Source: Nansenia antarctica
Taxonomy: Eukaryota; Chordata; Actinopteri; Argentiniformes; Microstomatidae
Reading direction: 5' to 3'
DNA: 64,000 nucleotides
NCBI GenBank assembly: GCA_963989245.1
Contig: OZ022339.1
Span: forward strand, 92,865,142-92,929,141
Under the pieces are notes generated by a model. The model was given only the letters and a program-made list of their open reading frames with translations. It made no database searches and was not told where the DNA came from. The translations under genes and the position numbers were made by a program. Below, one piece after another: positions 31,680 to 40,700 of the stretch (the first letter of the stretch is position 1; every line of letters starts with the position of its first letter).

Positions 31680-32050
31680 TCTAGGGGTCCTAGCTAATGT
31701 TAGCTACACTGATTAGCTGGCTAGCTCTCCTTTCCGGAGAGTTAGGGTAACATAATACATGATGTTAATCTACCTACTTTTGTCAACACCACTAGCCCAT
31801 ATAATATTGATAGCTAGAGCCCAGTATTTCAAAAACGTCTAATCTAAATTAGAATGATCCAGATTTAACCAGGCTGTCAGCACCATCCTCGGCTTGTGAC
31901 AGGAACCCTGCTGGTGACAGGAATCCTGCTGGAATACGCTTAACTTGTTTATTTGTGTGTGAGTGTGTGTTTATTTGTGATTATTTAAATAACAAATGTT
32001 CAATTTCAAATATGGATCTTTTATCTCCTCTCTGTAAATAGTTATTTATT
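31680..32050. other. No gene seen
   Basis: AT-rich DNA between the BEL/Pao remnant and the next LINE piece. The integrase that should follow in BEL/Pao is absent. Confidence 0.4.
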
Positions 32051-32059
32051 TAACCACAC

Positions 32060-32637
32060 ACGCCAAGCTGAACCGCAAGAAATACATCGCGGACCCTGCT
32101 TTTACAAGACAGCTTACTATGGGAGAGCTAGAAGGGGGAATCTCTATCCTCAAACCAGGAAAGGCAATTGGACTGGATAACATCGCAACCGAACAGATCA
32201 AGCACTTCGGTCACAAGGCAAAGACGTGGCTTCTACAGCTCTACAATGAGTGCTTAACAACATACAAGCTCCCTAACATCTGGAAGAAAGCCCACATTAT
32301 AGCACTGTTGAAACCGGGGAAAGATCCATCCGCTCCTAAGAACTTCAGACCAATCTCACTTTTAAGTCACACCTACAAGCTCTTTGAACGTCTGATCCTC
32401 AACAGAATCTGTACCTTTGTTGACGAACACCTCATCCCTGAACAAGCAGGTTTCCGCCCTGGCAAGTCAACAACTAGCCAAGTACTCAACCTCACCCAGT
32501 ACATCGAAGACGGATATGAGGAAGGGATGGTAACTGGTGTGGTGTTAGTCGACCTCTCAGCTGCCTATGACACAGTCAATCACAGACGTCTCCTCAGCAA
32601 GATCCTGGAGACCACAAGAGACACCTTGGGGGCTTGA
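32060..32637 (+). pseudogene. LINE reverse transcriptase N-terminal fragment
   Basis: Open frame with KPGKAIGLDNIATEQIKHFG, WKKAHIIALLKPGKDP, NFRPISLLSHTYKLFERLIL and EQAGFRPGKSTTSQ, then LVDLSAAYDTVNH, RT motifs 0-3 of a LINE with the first catalytic Asp in the DLSAAYD box. Jockey/I-like by general look; clade uncertain. It is cut after LLSKILETTRD and joined to zinc-finger sequence. Confidence 0.85.
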
Positions 32638-32856
32638 TTTGATTTGAAGCAGGACACCTGAAGATGCCTCAGAGAACACACACCGGAGAGAAACCATACC
32701 ACTGCTCCCAATGTGGGAAGAGGTTCAAAACAGCAGGAAATCTAAAGATGCATCAGAGACCACACACAGGAGAGAAACCGTACCAATGCTCCCTGTGTGG
32801 GAAGAGGTTCAAGTACACAGCAGGAAATCTAAAGATGCATCAGAGACTAAAGATGA
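32638..32856 (+). pseudogene. C2H2 zinc-finger fragment, two fingers
   Basis: Two fingers, CSQCGKRFKTAGNLKMHQRP-H and CSLCGKRFKYTAGNLKMHQR, with the linker HTGEKPY. In the second a one-residue insertion and replacement of the last His region disrupt spacing. A preceding half finger (EAGHLKMPQRTHTGEKPYH) is also present. C2H2 fingers of this form bind DNA in large fish transcription-factor families. It is joined on both sides to LINE sequence, so it is a displaced fragment. Related half fingers lie at 37660-37775. Confidence 0.8.
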
Positions 32857-33825
32857 AAACACTCCAGCTACCTGTAGAAAGAGGGGGCTTAGCACTCCCC
32901 AATATTTTCAATTACAATTTGGCCTGTCATGCTGGGATCATGTTGGAATGGTTAAAAGATTACCTTAATGGAGTGGGTAAACACATTGATGAATGGTGTT
33001 GGTTCACCTGTAACTCTGTTAAGTTTGCTAACTGGTGACAGAAAACAAATACCATCAAGCATTAAGAATTCCATTATCTATAGCACAGTAAGAGCGTGGG
33101 GAGAAATTACAAGCCATACTGGTACGAAGGGATGTTTCTCTTCCCTGACTCCAATAATTGGTAATAAGACCTTCCCTCCAGGTATTAATAGTAGTGTTTT
33201 CAATGAATGGTATAGGAAGGGAGTTAGGGTCATAGGTGATTTATTCACGGACGAGGTTCTCATGTCATTTACCCAGGTTCAGTCTCAGTTTGCTATACCT
33301 AATAAACATTTATTTGCTTATTTACAAGTACGCCATTTCATAGATACCAATATTAAACTGTCTCCAGGGGGGCCAGTAAGGAGCTCTTTAGATGAATGTC
33401 TTACCCGGTTCTCACAACCTAGAGGGTTTATTTCTTATTTTTATAACTTTTTAGACACTTGCAACAAACATAATATAGACCATGTAATAGCTACTTGGGA
33501 GAGGGACTTGGAATCTAAGTATGAAGGGGCAGACTGGACTACATGTATTACTTCTTGCAGTAGCACTTTTTGCTGTAATAAATTTAAGGAGACTCAGTAC
33601 AACATTTTGCATAGACAACATAGAACTCCATATATCCTTAATAAATTTGACCTGTCCAGATCACCACTTTGCTCCAAGTGTAAGGAGAAAAATGGCACTT
33701 ATATCCAGTGCTTCTGGCGATGTTCTACCATTTCAAAATGCTGGTCACTGGTCGCCAAAGAATTGAATAACATCTTGAGGCTACCTCCCCCCAAAACGCA
33801 ATTTCCCCTTTTTTTTCGATTTTGA
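32857..33825 (+). pseudogene. L1-type LINE, C-terminal domain of ORF2
   Basis: Begins in the zinc-finger frame with LPVERGGLALPNIFNYNLAC-HAG. After a shift near 32968 it continues for 286 codons: FAYLQVRHFI, ISYFYNFL, WERDL, a Cys-rich CSKCKEKNGTYIQCFWRC and ISKCWSLVAKEL. These are hallmarks of the post-RT region of fish L1 elements (QVRHFI; WExDL; C-x2-C-x3-GT-x-x-H/Q-x-x-W-x-C). It ends at TGA 33823 after LFFRF. The RT palm is not present in this copy. Confidence 0.85.
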
Positions 33826-34153
33826 GATGAGTTGCTCTTTTGCCTCCTAAACATGTTTTCTTTCATATTAGTGACAATAAAACGTCGACAAAAACACATT
33901 TGGTTGTTTATTTTACTTGATTGTGGTGCATGTGTCCGTAAAATCCTCATAAATTCGCCAAAAGTTAGTACTTTACGCACAGCTTTACCGAAACGGCTGC
34001 TGTCTGAAATACGTCAAGCCTGGGTTCGTTTGAAAGATCTGGTTCTCTTGCTCAAAATGGTCGCCCCAAAAATGTACAACACCCCTTGTATCAGCAACCA
34101 ATCACTAAAATAGATAGGTTGCATTATTTGAAAATACACGATTCTATTGGTTG
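33826..34153 (+). other. 5' flank of the Mutator-like gene
   Basis: AT-rich then more balanced DNA. It contains two ATTGGTTG/CAACCAATC elements (34095-34103 and 34146-34153) that could act as CCAAT boxes. No terminal inverted repeat identified. Confidence 0.35.
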
Positions 34154-34423
34154 ATGCGAAAATTCTCGAATGTGATTGGTTCTCGTGTCCCATGTGACGC
34201 GGAAGGATTGACTCAGTCGACTTTACGCAGAAGGATTACCAGTGGAGACTTGGTAACTTTGGCGAAGTTAGACAAGAAAATATACGATAAGAAAACAAAC
34301 ATGATGAAAGTTTGTTTCAAATTCGGCAAAAAGAAGCAGATGCAGCTCCGCTTGGCCAGAGAGAAGAGAAAGAGGAAAGGTGACGTGGAGGAAAATGTTG
34401 ATGCTATTCAAAGTGCTTCGAAG
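34154..34423 (+). CDS. Mutator-like transposase, exon 1
   Basis: 90 codons from the ATG at 34154 to a donor AAG before GTAAGT (34424). Residues about 20-55 contain basic clusters (STLRRRITSGD) and residues 58-78 are strongly basic (FGKKKQMQLRLAREKRKRKG), probably a nuclear localisation and DNA-contact region. An in-frame TTG just upstream could extend it by a residue, but ATG is preferred. Spliced to exon 2 in phase 0. Confidence 0.65.
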
Positions 34424-34454
34424 GTAAGTCCCTTTTGTTGCACAGTCCCTCTAG

Positions 34455-34625
34455 CAGTGTTTCCCAACCCTCTCCTCGGGGCACCCCAGCACACCTGATT
34501 CAACTAATCAAGTATAAAGCAATTATGGTTTGTACTTGATTAGTTGAATCAGGTGTGCTGGTGGTGGAACAGATCAAATATGTGGTGCGGCTGGGGTGCC
34601 CCGAGGAGAGGGTTGGGAAACAATG
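34455..34625. mobile_element. Palindromic hAT-like MITE in intron 1
   Basis: Ends CAGTGTTTCCCAACCCTCTC and the near complement GAGGGTTGGGAAACAATG. Inner arms CACCTGATTCAACTAATCAA and TTGATTAGTTGAATCAGGTG also pair. The 3' tip has CAATG where CACTG is expected, and no target duplication is visible. Confidence 0.75.
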
Positions 34626-34659
34626 CGTATTGCACGGGAGTGGTATCTGAAAAATCCTG

Positions 34660-34750
34660 AATCCTGATACCACTCTCCCATAAGAGAATTAATTTCGTTG
34701 TATCAGTACAATGACAATAAAGAGCATTCATTCATTCATTCATTCATTCT
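34660..34750. mobile_element. LINE 3' tail with (ATTC)n
   Basis: AATTTCGTTGTATCAGTACAATGACAATAAAG followed by six ATTC units is a typical 3' end of a fish LINE. Only the tail is present. It forms the end of intron 1. Confidence 0.65.
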
Positions 34751-34752
34751 AG

Positions 34753-35146
34753 CGCAAGCTGTCGCTGTCATCGAGCGCTTCTGAAGAGCACGCCGCCGCG
34801 GCTACACAAGACTGGCTTTTGGCGCATGTTGGCCAACTAACTGGACTGATTGCCGACCTGCCATGCCCGGATTGCGGAGAGAAAGGTGCACTAAAGGTGG
34901 ACATTGGTCAAGGGAACAAAGGATTCTCATCCAACCTTGTGTTGGGGTGCGGTGAGTGTGGGTACAACAGGAGCATGTTCTCTTCCCCTCGTCTCCAGTC
35001 CACGGCGTTTGACATAAACGTCAGAATGGTGCTCCTCGCACATGAACTGGGAATGGGCTATGCAGCCCTAAAAAAAATCAGCAAAGTGCTCGGGATACCT
35101 GGGATTGGACACAGTACCTACGTCAAGCACAGCAAGATGGTGTCCG
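34753..35146 (+). CDS. Mutator-like transposase, exon 2
   Basis: Acceptor TCATTCTAG (34744-34752), donor TCCG before GTAAGA (35147). 394 nt, codons 91-221 and one base. Residues about 128-159 hold two C-x2-C pairs, LPCPDCGEKG and LGCGECGYN, a zinc-ribbon-like site expected to bind DNA. A helical segment (VRMVLLAHELGMGYAALKKI) follows, resembling the N-terminal helix-turn-helix-like region of this family. Open in the phase set by exon 1. Confidence 0.75.
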
Positions 35147-35224
35147 GTAAGAATTCTCTCTCTCAGGCTATTTTATAGTGTATTTTCTATGGCAACAAGT
35201 GGGAAGGGAATACTTCAGTATGTA

Positions 35225-35400
35225 ATAAAACAGTGTGTGTGTGTGTATGTGTGTATGCTTTCGTGTGTGTGTGTGTGTGTGTATGCTTTCATTTGTGTGT
35301 GTTTGTGACAGTTTGTGTGTGTAGGCTAACAGTTACTGTAGGCAGAAGCCTCTGTGTGCATGTGTGTGTGCGTGCGTGTGCGTGAGAGAGAGGCAGAGAG
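35225..35400. repeat. (GT)n-rich microsatellites in intron 2
   Basis: Several GT runs with interruptions, then GAGAGA. Confidence 0.9.
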
Positions 35401-35587
35401 AGACAGTGGTCAATACTGTTTTTCAGTGCAGTAATCAGTTGTTTAGATTACTATACTGTTTGTGTCTCATGATTGATATTCATACATAATGGCAATAAAA
35501 TGCATCAGTCTCTTTGTTCTCATCTTTACTTTTTATCAATAAAACTTCAGATGAAGAGTTGGTGATTTGCTTTGTTTTTTATTTCAG

Positions 35588-36864
35588 CCGTAGAGACCAA
35601 CAGAGGTCTTGAGAGCCTCTACAACACCAGAGAGGTGGTGCGGCAGGCCTACGCCGACACCGACCCAGATGTGGCAGAGCTCCTGCAGGAGGATCCGGAC
35701 GCTGTCATAGACATCTCTGTATCATTCGACGGAACCTGGCAGAAGAGGGGGTTTTCCTCACATTATGGCATCGGGGTCTGTATTGACATCCTCACCGGGC
35801 TAGTCATCGACTACGAGGTGCTGTCAACCTACTGCCACTCTTGTGTCCTCAAAGCCATTGCTGTCACGGACAAAAAGGTCACAGAGGAGGACTACAAGAC
35901 CTGGAGGGAGGAACACACCGAGTCCTGCTCCCAAAACTTTGCTGGCTCCAGCAAAGCAATGGAGCAGGAATCCGCCAAGCGCATGTGGGGCAGGTCAGTA
36001 AACCTCCACCAGCTGCGCTACACGCAGATGCTCGGCGATGGGGACAGTTCAGCGCTCCGGGAGGTGGTGTCCCTGGACCCCTACCCGGGGATTGTGGTTG
36101 AGAAGCTGGAGTGCATCAACCACGCGCACAAAAGAATGGGCACTGCTCTGCGGAAACTAACTAAAGAAGGCAAGTTGGGAGGGAAGGGGGTCGGCAAGTT
36201 AACCGCCAAGAAATGCAAGGCTTTGCAAAAATTTTACAGGGGGGCCATTCTGTCAAATCTGGACAATGTAGACGCGATGAAGAGAGCAATATGGGCGGGC
36301 CTCCTCCACTCGATGTCGAGTGATGAACATCCTATGCACACCAGGTGCAATGTGTCCTGGTGCTGGTTCAAGAAGGCGGAGGAGAATGGAGAGGAGCCCG
36401 ACAGCCACAGCCAGCACCCTCAGAACTTTCTCCGCAAGGAGGTGGGGGAGAAGCTGCTGCCTGTCTACCACAGGATGACCAGCGATGCCCTTCTACAGAG
36501 GATGCAGAATGGAGGCACACAGAACACCAATGAGTGCCTCAACTCAGTAATCTGGGTGCGGTGTCCGAAGACAGTTTTTCAAGGCAAAGGCCGAATTGAG
36601 GCTGCTGCAGGGATGGCCGTTGCAACCTTTAATGAAGGTGCCCATGCCATGCTCGGTGTGATGCAAAAGTTGTGGCTGGAAAGCACAATGGTCACACTGG
36701 AGAACATGAGGGAGGTCGATCTGCTCCGGGTGACGAAGGCAGAGGCAAAGCATAGCGCAGCGGCCAAGCGTAGGCGTAAGCACCTCAGCACAGCCCAAAA
36801 GCTAAAAAGGCACGAGCAGGAACTGAATGAAGGGCAGATGTATGGGGCTGGGATGGCTGAGTAG
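35588..36864 (+). CDS. Mutator-like transposase, exon 3 (catalytic domain)
   Basis: Acceptor TTTATTTCAG ends at 35587; joining to exon 2 in phase gives S-A-V-E-T-N and 424 further codons to TAG, for a protein of about 646 residues. The domain starts VIDISVSFDGTWQKRGFSSH with the probable first catalytic Asp at about 269, continues TGLVIDYEVLSTYCHSC, and has GDGDSS (about 371-376) and VEKLECINHAHKRMGTALRK. Then comes a long helical region with W-C-x-F/W and TNECLNSVIW, and a basic C-terminus (KRRRKH). This is the layout of the Mutator-like transposase family common in fish and aquatic invertebrates. No stop or frameshift occurs. It may be an active element or a domesticated gene. Confidence 0.85.
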
Positions 36865-37061
36865 ATGAGTGTGTGTGTGTGTGTGTGTGTGTGTGGCTGG
36901 CTGGCTGGCTGGCTGTAGTTCTGTGTGCTGATTACATGGTGGTGCCAGAGGTTTGTGAGAGAGGGAGACACTTTCTATTCCATAACAGCCACTATTTGTA
37001 GCCTGTGTGCATTTCTGTTCAGTTTATGTTATTCAGTTATCAGTCAGGTGTCGGGTCAGCG
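36865..37061. repeat. (GT)n and GGCT repeats, then unique DNA
   Basis: GT run at 36869-36894 and five GGCT units at 36895-36914 right after the transposase stop. No terminal repeat of the transposon was found before the 28S sequence begins. Confidence 0.8.
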
Positions 37062-37496
37062 GCGATGTCGGCAACCCACCCGACCCGTCTTGAAACACGG
37101 ACCAAGGAGTCTAACGCACGCGCGAGTCAGAGGGTACTTCCGAACACACCCCGTGGCGCAATGAAAGTGAGGGCCGACTCTTACGTCGGCTGAGGTGGGA
37201 TCCCGGCCCCGCGGGGCCGGGCGCACCACCGGCCCGTCTCGCCCGCTCTGTCGGGGAGGTGGAGCGTGAGCGCGTGCGATAGGACCCGAAAGATGGTGAA
37301 CTGTGCCTGGGCAGGGCGAAGCCAGAGGAAACTCTGGTGGAGGTCCGTAGCGGTCCTGACGTGCAAATCGGTCGTCCGACCTGGGTATAGGGGCGAAAGA
37401 CTTGACCTGGCTGGACCGAGATGATCATGGTTTCATTCTTACCATCTAGTAGCTGGATGGAAGTAGCTTACCATCTAGTAGCTGGATGGATGGAAG

Positions 37497-37543
<47 letters not shown>

Positions 37544-37645
37544 CGCTCGAAGTCTCGCAGTTTTATCTGGTAAAGCGAATGATTAGAGGTCTTGGGGCCG
37601 AAACGATCTCAACCTATTCTCAAACTTTAAATGGGTAAGAATGCA
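37062..37645 (+). pseudogene. 28S rRNA fragment with an internal insertion
   Basis: Strong match to conserved 28S sequence: GATGTCGGC..ACCCACCCGACCCGTCTTG, AAACACGGACCAAGGAGTCT, GGACCCGAAAGATGGTGAAC, GCGAAGCCAGAGGAAACTCT and, near the end, CAACCTATTCTCAAACTTTA. About 90 bases are inserted after GGGGCGAAAGAC (37400): a piece of SMC6 in reverse orientation (37401-37440) and two extra copies of ACCATCTAGTAGCTGG. It covers only about 500 bases of the 28S gene, so it is a displaced fragment and not a working rRNA gene. Confidence 0.92.
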
Positions 37646-37654
37646 CAAATCCAG

Positions 37655-37775
37655 CCCGCATTCAGCACACAGGAGAGAAACCAAACACATGCGCCCAGTG
37701 TGGGAAGATTTTTAGTGAAGCAAGACACCTGAAGAAGCATCAGAGAACACACACAGGAGACAATCCATACCACTG
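37655..37775 (+). pseudogene. C2H2 zinc-finger fragment
   Basis: Codes HTGEKPNTCAQCGKIF-like sequence (CAQCGKIFSEARHLKKHQRT plus HTGD), one finger and the linker of the next. It abuts the end of the 28S fragment and is related to the fingers at 32638-32856. Confidence 0.75.
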
Positions 37776-38250
37776 GTTGTTATTGGAATATTCCTTATTA
37801 AAGGAGTATAGTGTTTCTAAGGACATTTTGTCAATGTTGTTTGTTATTTGTTCATATTGTTATAAAACATGTTGTTTTGTACCTGAGTGCATTCACCTTA
37901 AGAACAAACTCTTGATTTAATGCTTGTTTGGACAATAACTTGGTTACTTTCTTTATTTTTTTGTTTTGTTATCTTGATTTGGCATAATGTCCACGGTGAC
38001 ATGCTTTTTTGGTTGTCATTTCGGCAACATTTTTGTTTGCACTTTGCAAAGTATTTTACATACATTCAGGAGAACCTTTGTGGTAAAGAACAACAATTAT
38101 TTTGTTTGTTGTTGTCCCCCAGGAGTCTATTTCCCTGCCGTATAATAAAGCACAATGCTAGCTAGGCCTTGTAGAGGAGGGGCGATCAGGTCAGTAGGAA
38201 GTACTCATATATTTTAGTTCTCACAGTCGATATTAACCCTCTATGAGTGT
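37776..38250. other. No gene seen
   Basis: T-rich DNA without recognisable coding sequence. Confidence 0.4.
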
Positions 38251-38389
38251 ATATGCTTTCACTCAGTCCTGCTAATACTGTATATGGTGCTGTGACTCAG
38301 TCCTGCTAATACTGTATATGGTGCTGTGACTCAGTATACTGTATATGCTTTCACTCAGTCCTGCTAATACTGTATATGGTGCTGTGACT
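38250..38389. repeat. 34-bp tandem repeat, about three copies
   Basis: ACTCAGTCCTGCTAATACTG followed by TATATGGTGCTGTG, with one partial copy between. It directly precedes the SMC6 fragment and could be intronic. Confidence 0.85.
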
Positions 38390-38695
38390 GATCAGCCGCC
38401 TGAAGGTGAAGATCAGCACCCAGCAGGGAGACAGCGAGACGGTCATCAGGCAATTCCATGAGGCCCAGCTGAGCTACAAGACCTTGGCCCGGGAGGTAAA
38501 GAGCCTCAACCGCTTCACCCAGATGCTGGACACTATCTTAAACGAGAGGCTAACCAACTACACCACACTGAGGAGGTTACTGTCATGACAACATGCTATC
38601 ACAGAAAGGCTACACAGGAAGCATGCTGTTCAACCACAAGAATGAAACCATGATCATCTCGGTCCAGCCAGGTCAAGGTGACAAGGTGACAAGGT
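38388..38695 (+). pseudogene. smc6: SMC6 exon fragment, frameshifted
   Basis: Codes LKVKISTQQGDSETVIRQFH, NRFTQMLDTILNERL and LRRLLS-stop. In another frame it then gives MLSQKGYTGSMLFNHKNETM followed by IISVQPGQGDK. This is the C-terminal coiled coil and hinge-distal ATPase approach of SMC6, a core subunit of the nuclear SMC5/6 DNA-repair complex. Where the family has about eight residues (RCKxYFDx) after the LRRxL segment, sequence is missing and the frame shifts. The downstream GACAAG before GTGACA may be a genuine donor. The ATPase signature that should follow is absent. Orphan exon or exon-containing genomic fragment. Confidence 0.8.
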
Positions 38696-38854
38696 GACCA
38701 GGCGGCCCAAGGCGATTGTCCCCTGGGGGGGGGTGGTGCTAATCAGGGGTAGGTGCCCCCACCCCCACCACACAGGGTTCAACACTCCCAGCCCTGGAGC
38801 CTGGGGCGCTGAGGGCCACCAAGCATCACGTGTGTGTGTGTGCCCCTGTGCCCG

Positions 38855-39769
38855 CAGTCTCTTCCTGCGGTGTTGTGATGTCGGCCTTCACAATCACACA
38901 GGGGTCTGTGATCACCTCATCAGAGACAGGGACTTCAGTCTGTGTGTTAAGTTCTGTCCATCTTAGCTGAACTCCAGTCTGGTTGCAGAGGTCATTGAGA
39001 TCCGGCCAGTCAGACCAGACCCCGAAGCCCTTGGCCTGGGAATCCAGTTTCCCAGAGTCTTTCCTCCTGAAGCCGAGGAAGTCGTTCTGGTGTGCGCTGG
39101 CCAGGGGGATCTTCCTTCTGCGTAGATCCAGTAGGAGAGAGGCCCTGGCCATTTCTCTTACGGTGGCATCGTCATTGTTAAGCATGTGGAGCAGGTGGGC
39201 TAGCCTGGTGGCTATGTAGGCCCACTCAACATTGGGGACTCCCAGCCCTCCCTCTCCACATGGGAGAAAGATCATGCCCCGTGTGGAGTGTGTGTTGAGG
39301 CCCACCCACTTTCTGACCAGCTGGACAGTTCTGTTCGTCATCTCTCTCAGTGCTTTGAGAGGGATGTGCACATTGGCGAAGAGGTGTTGGATTTTGGCCA
39401 GAGCCACCTCTCTCACAGCCTGGAGCTTCATGAGGATGGGGAGGGGGGACAAGTCAATCAGGTGGAGACGATGGAGAAACTCTGTAGTGAGCTCCTCGAC
39501 CTGCTCGCTCCACTCGCCAGCGATGTTAAACCTGTGGCCAAGGTATGGGTAGGTCTCATTGCGGGAATACACCCTGATGGGTTGGCCCATTACAAGAAAG
39601 GTGGGGGGCTTGTCGTTCTTGGCCTTATACCAGCGGTTGCCTCCACTGCGGCGCTCATGGAGTACGGCACACTTGGCTTGCTTCACCTCCAGCCCTGACC
39701 ATTGGAGGAACTCATCAGTGCGTGCCAGCATTTTGGTGATGACATCCTCCTGTCGTGATGACACCTGCA
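38855..39769 (-). pseudogene. RLE-type LINE, reverse transcriptase C-terminal part, inverted
   Basis: On the minus strand: MLARTDEFLQWSGLEVKQAK-C, YPYLGHRFNIAGEW, LKALREMTNRTVQLVRKWVG and FLPCGEGGLGVPNVEW, ending VKADITTPQEET. This resembles the RT thumb and post-RT region of R2/NeSL/HERO-group LINEs, which have a C-terminal restriction-like endonuclease. The upstream catalytic FADD-type box is missing. The N-terminal end of this segment touches the sense-strand segment at about 39770. Confidence 0.7.
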
Positions 39770-40490
39770 CGTCACAACACCGCAGGAAGAGACTGTCGGA
39801 CTGCACAGAGACTCTGCAAGGAGGGTTCTGCTCAGCCTGAAGCAGTCTGAGATCAGGCAGCACTGGTGTGGACTCAGACTACAGGGAAAGCTAGCCTGTT
39901 TGCAGTTCGCTGACCACTCAGTCTCACACTCAGTGTATAAGAACGTCGCTGTTGGTGAGGATGTTCTGAAATTCACCATCAAAGCAAGACTGCAGGTATT
40001 ACCGACCAAGTACAATCTGTCCACCTGGTATCCCCACACTCACAGTCCATTCTGTTTAAACCATCAGGATTCACAACACCTAGAGTCCATTGCACACATA
40101 ACAAATGGATGTAATGCATACAAACACCTGTACATAGCTCGTCATGACCGTATTGTGGACATTGTGTCTGATACAGTACAAAACATCTTACCATCTAGCG
40201 CAGTTATGTACAAGCATGCCAGAGTGTTACCAGAGTGGTTTGGTTTTGCCAATGATGTTTTTTCCAACATCCCAAATACACCTGATGTTGTCTTTGTTGA
40301 CACCAACCACAAGGAGGTGCTGATTGTAGAAGTAGGCTGCCCCTTTGACCTGTACATGGACCAGACTTTCCAGGACAAGTATATCAAATACCAACCACTA
40401 CTTGGTACGATAACCAGCTTTGGGTACAAGTGCAAATTCAGCATACTTGTATTTGGAAGTCTGGGCCATGTATATATAAATGCACCATGA
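39770..40490 (+). pseudogene. RLE-type LINE, zinc knuckle and restriction-like endonuclease
   Basis: On the plus strand, ITTPQEET is followed by SLKQSEIRQHWCGLRLQGKL and 196 open codons: a Cys/His segment with CLNHQDSQHLESIAHITNGC, RHDRIVDIV and the endonuclease core PDVVFVD followed by VLIVEVGCPFD. That is the PD-(D/E)xK-like centre of restriction-like endonucleases that nick the target for reverse transcription. A stop at 40488 ends the protein. Orientation is opposite to the RT part of the same element. Confidence 0.75.
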
Positions 40491-40700
40491 GGGGTCTGAG
40501 AATTGCTGCAATGACTAAAAGAAAGGCCAAACAGGTTGCCAAATTTTGCTCTGTCTCAGCTATTATTGGCAGCTTGGCCGTGTGGAGAAGGAGGTGTTAT
40601 GTGTATCCTTAAGTGTTCAGTGCTGCTTAGCCCCGAAATATTTGATTCCCTGTTTGTATAATATAATTTGTGGAACCAAATAAAGTATTCAAATGTGTGT
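40491..40700 (+). mobile_element. 3' untranslated tail of the RLE LINE
   Basis: Runs to CCAAATAAAGTATTCAAATG and a short GT tract at 40695-40710; the AATAAA at 40677 is a plausible end signal. Confidence 0.5.

Noticed and set aside
37111..37428. 105-residue minus-strand frame over 28S sequence
   Set aside because: Conserved 28S rRNA sequence on the plus strand explains it.
38826..39863. The first 30 or so residues of the minus-strand frame (MLPDLRLLQAEQNPPCRVSV) as part of the reverse transcriptase
   Set aside because: That stretch is the antisense of the plus-strand endonuclease segment; the RT part begins only after the inversion point near 39770.
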